DNA of 5,697 bases, from the NCBI GenBank assembly GCA_025966295.1, contig JAOPVD010000257.1, positions 1 to 5,697 of the forward strand, given 5' to 3'. The notes below the pieces were generated by a model that saw only the letters and a program-made list of their open reading frames with translations, made no database searches and was not told the origin of the DNA. This DNA is from Frankiales bacterium. Lineage in GTDB: Bacteria > Actinomycetota > Actinomycetes > Mycobacteriales > SCTD01. Below are positions 4,524 to 5,697 of this stretch, one piece after another. Numbering within the stretch: position 1 is the stretch's first letter; each line of letters begins with the position of its first letter. Made by a program: the position numbers and the translations under genes.

Positions 4524-5697
4524 CAGAGGGGGGCGGGGGCGGCGGCGGGAGGAGGACGCCGGGGCTGAGGGTGCCGGCGGGGTCGAAGGCCCGCTTGATG
4601 GCCTGCATCGTGGCGATCTCGGTGGCCGACCGGGACAGCTGGAGCCACGGCACCTTCGCCCGGCCGACCCCGTGCTCGGAGCTGATCGACCCGTCGAGGG
4701 AGGCGACCAGCCGCAGCACGGCGTCGCTGACCTGGTCGTGCAGCTCACCGGTGTCGAGGACGTTGACGTGCAGGTTGCCCTCGTTGACGTGCCCGAACAC
4801 GATCGGCCGCGCGGCCGGGCAGACCGCCGCGATGACCGGCCCGAGGGCGGCCGCCAGCTCCGGGAGCCGGCCGGTGGGCACCGAGACGTCGAGCTTCACC
4901 GGCACCCCCTCGGCGCTTATCGCCTCGGTGTGCGTCTCGCGGTAGGCCCAGAGCGCCCGCTGCCCGGCGGCGTCGGTCGCGACCGTGGCGTCGATGAGCC
5001 CCGGTGCGGTCTCCACCGCGGCGGCGAGCTGCTCGAGCGGGTCGGTGGTGTCCGCGCACTCCAGCAGCAGGTAGGCCGGGTGCTCCACCGGGAACGGCGC
5101 CGGCAGCCCGCCGTGCTTGCGCACCAGGGCCAGGCCCTCGCGGTAGAACAGTTCGGCCGCCGACAGCGTCGGCAGCGACGCCCGCAGGCCGGGCAGCAGC
5201 GCGACCGCCGCCTCCGTGGAGTCCATCGCCAGCAGCGCGACCGCACGGGACCGCAGCCGCGGCCAGAGCTTGAGGCGTACGGCGGTGACGACGGCCAGGG
5301 TCCCTTCCGAGCCCGCCAGCAGCCCGACGAGGTCGTAGCCGGTGCCGTCCTTGGCCAGACCGGCCATCCGCGACAGCACCGAGCCGTCCGCGAGTACCGC
5401 CTCCAGGCCGACGACCTGCGCCCGCATCGAGCCGTACCGCAGCACCCGGATGCCACCGGCGTTGGTCGCGACCAGGCCGCCGACGGTGGCCGACTCGCGG
5501 GCCGCCAGGTCGACCCCGACGTCCAGGTCCGCCGCCCGGGCGTGCGCCTGCAGCGCCGCCAGCGTGACGCCGGCGCCGACGGTCACCTGCGCGGCCGCCG
5601 GGTCGATGTCGCCGAGCACTGTCAGCCGGGTGAGCGACAGCAGCACCTCGCCGCCGGCCGGGATGCCGCCGCCGACCAGGCCGGTGTTGCCGCCCTG
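4519..5697 (-). CDS. FAD-linked oxidase / D-2-hydroxyacid dehydrogenase-like protein (5'-truncated by window edge)
   Basis: The frame is open to the right edge, giving 392 visible residues; perhaps 60-80 N-terminal residues lie outside. It belongs to the GlcD-like (COG0277) flavoproteins, which oxidise D-2-hydroxy acids such as D-lactate, glycolate or D-2-hydroxyglutarate to 2-oxo acids. The visible part opens in the FAD-binding (PCMH-type) domain with QGGNTGLVGGGIPAGGEVLL at 1-20. It continues with ATVGGLVATNAGG (70-82), YGSMRAQVVGLEAVLADG (88-105), KDGTGYDL (116-123) and GSEGTLAVVT (129-138). The C-terminal substrate domain has GHVNEGNLHVNV (302-313), with the paired histidines, and EHGVGRAK (341-348), where the His of EHG is conserved as metal/substrate ligand. 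The end FDPAGTLSPGVLL matches the usual LDPxGxxNPGK position but lacks the Lys and adds seven prolines. QGGNTGLVGG is closest in style to D-2-hydroxyglutarate/D-lactate dehydrogenases; the substrate is not settled. It is followed by the palindrome and the kdp fossil, so it probably forms the end of its own transcript. Confidence 0.92.
   Translation of the reverse strand, partial: QGGNTGLVGGGIPAGGEVLLSLTRLTVLGDIDPAAAQVTVGAGVTLAALQAHARAADLDVGVDLAARESATVGGLVATNAGGIRVLRYGSMRAQVVGLEAVLADGSVLSRMAGLAKDGTGYDLVGLLAGSEGTLAVVTAVRLKLWPRLRSRAVALLAMDSTEAAVALLPGLRASLPTLSAAELFYREGLALVRKHGGLPAPFPVEHPAYLLLECADTTDPLEQLAAAVETAPGLIDATVATDAAGQRALWAYRETHTEAISAEGVPVKLDVSVPTGRLPELAAALGPVIAAVCPAARPIVFGHVNEGNLHVNVLDTGELHDQVSDAVLRLVASLDGSISSEHGVGRAKVPWLQLSRSATEIATMQAIKRAFDPAGTLSPGVLLPPPPPPPSG

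Noticed and set aside
4524..4556. G-rich run on the + strand as a G-quadruplex or repeat element
   Set aside because: It encodes the Pro-rich C-terminus of the FAD oxidase on the - strand. Proline codons in a GC-rich genome explain it.
1..5697. CRISPR arrays, tRNA/rRNA genes, toxin-antitoxin pairs, phage or defence genes
   Set aside because: No regularly spaced repeats, no cloverleaf or rRNA signatures and no matching protein motifs were seen on either strand.

Overview
The window is very GC-rich. Its frames show strong third-position G/C, GTG starts are common, and the protein styles (Pro/Ala-rich tails, an M50 protease without extra domains, a Bcr/CflA exporter) are those of a high-GC actinobacterium (Actinomycetota). 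I cannot name a genus. It looks like ordinary chromosome. I see no phage, IS transposase, CRISPR array, tRNA or rRNA. Layout: a short 5'-truncated gene on the + strand (3-290), possibly with a PH-like fold, faces a run of genes all on the - strand. In their direction of transcription these are: (a) a 5'-truncated FAD-linked oxidase/dehydrogenase of the GlcD / D-2-hydroxyacid dehydrogenase type (5697-4519); (b) a strong 67-bp palindrome (4457-4523) overlapping its stop codon; (c) a decayed kdpD-kdpE remnant (4455-3903); (d) a Bcr/CflA-type MFS drug exporter (3872-2619); (e) an M50 site-2-protease-family membrane peptidase (2614-1808), only 4 nt after the exporter stop; (f) peptide methionine sulfoxide reductase MsrA (1767-1087); (g) two small two-helix membrane proteins of unknown function (996-766 and 695- or 635-339). 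The exporter, protease and msrA are tightly spaced (4 and 40 nt) and are probably co-transcribed. No shared pathway is obvious beyond a loose envelope/stress theme. The two small membrane proteins follow after gaps of 90 and 70 nt. The most informative observation is that the apparently non-coding stretch 3903-4455 is a gene fossil. Its upstream half encodes the four-helix membrane (DUF4118) region of a KdpD sensor kinase, broken by two frameshifts. It then runs directly into the last ~25 codons of a KdpE-type response regulator, itself frameshifted. A deletion has therefore removed the KdpD kinase core and most of KdpE, and the KdpD N-terminal sensor domain is also missing. The large palindrome lies at the upstream edge of this fossil, and may be a terminator or a dispersed palindromic repeat. 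I found no convincing previously undescribed system; the items worth a second look are the kdpDE fossil, the palindrome and the exporter-protease coupling.
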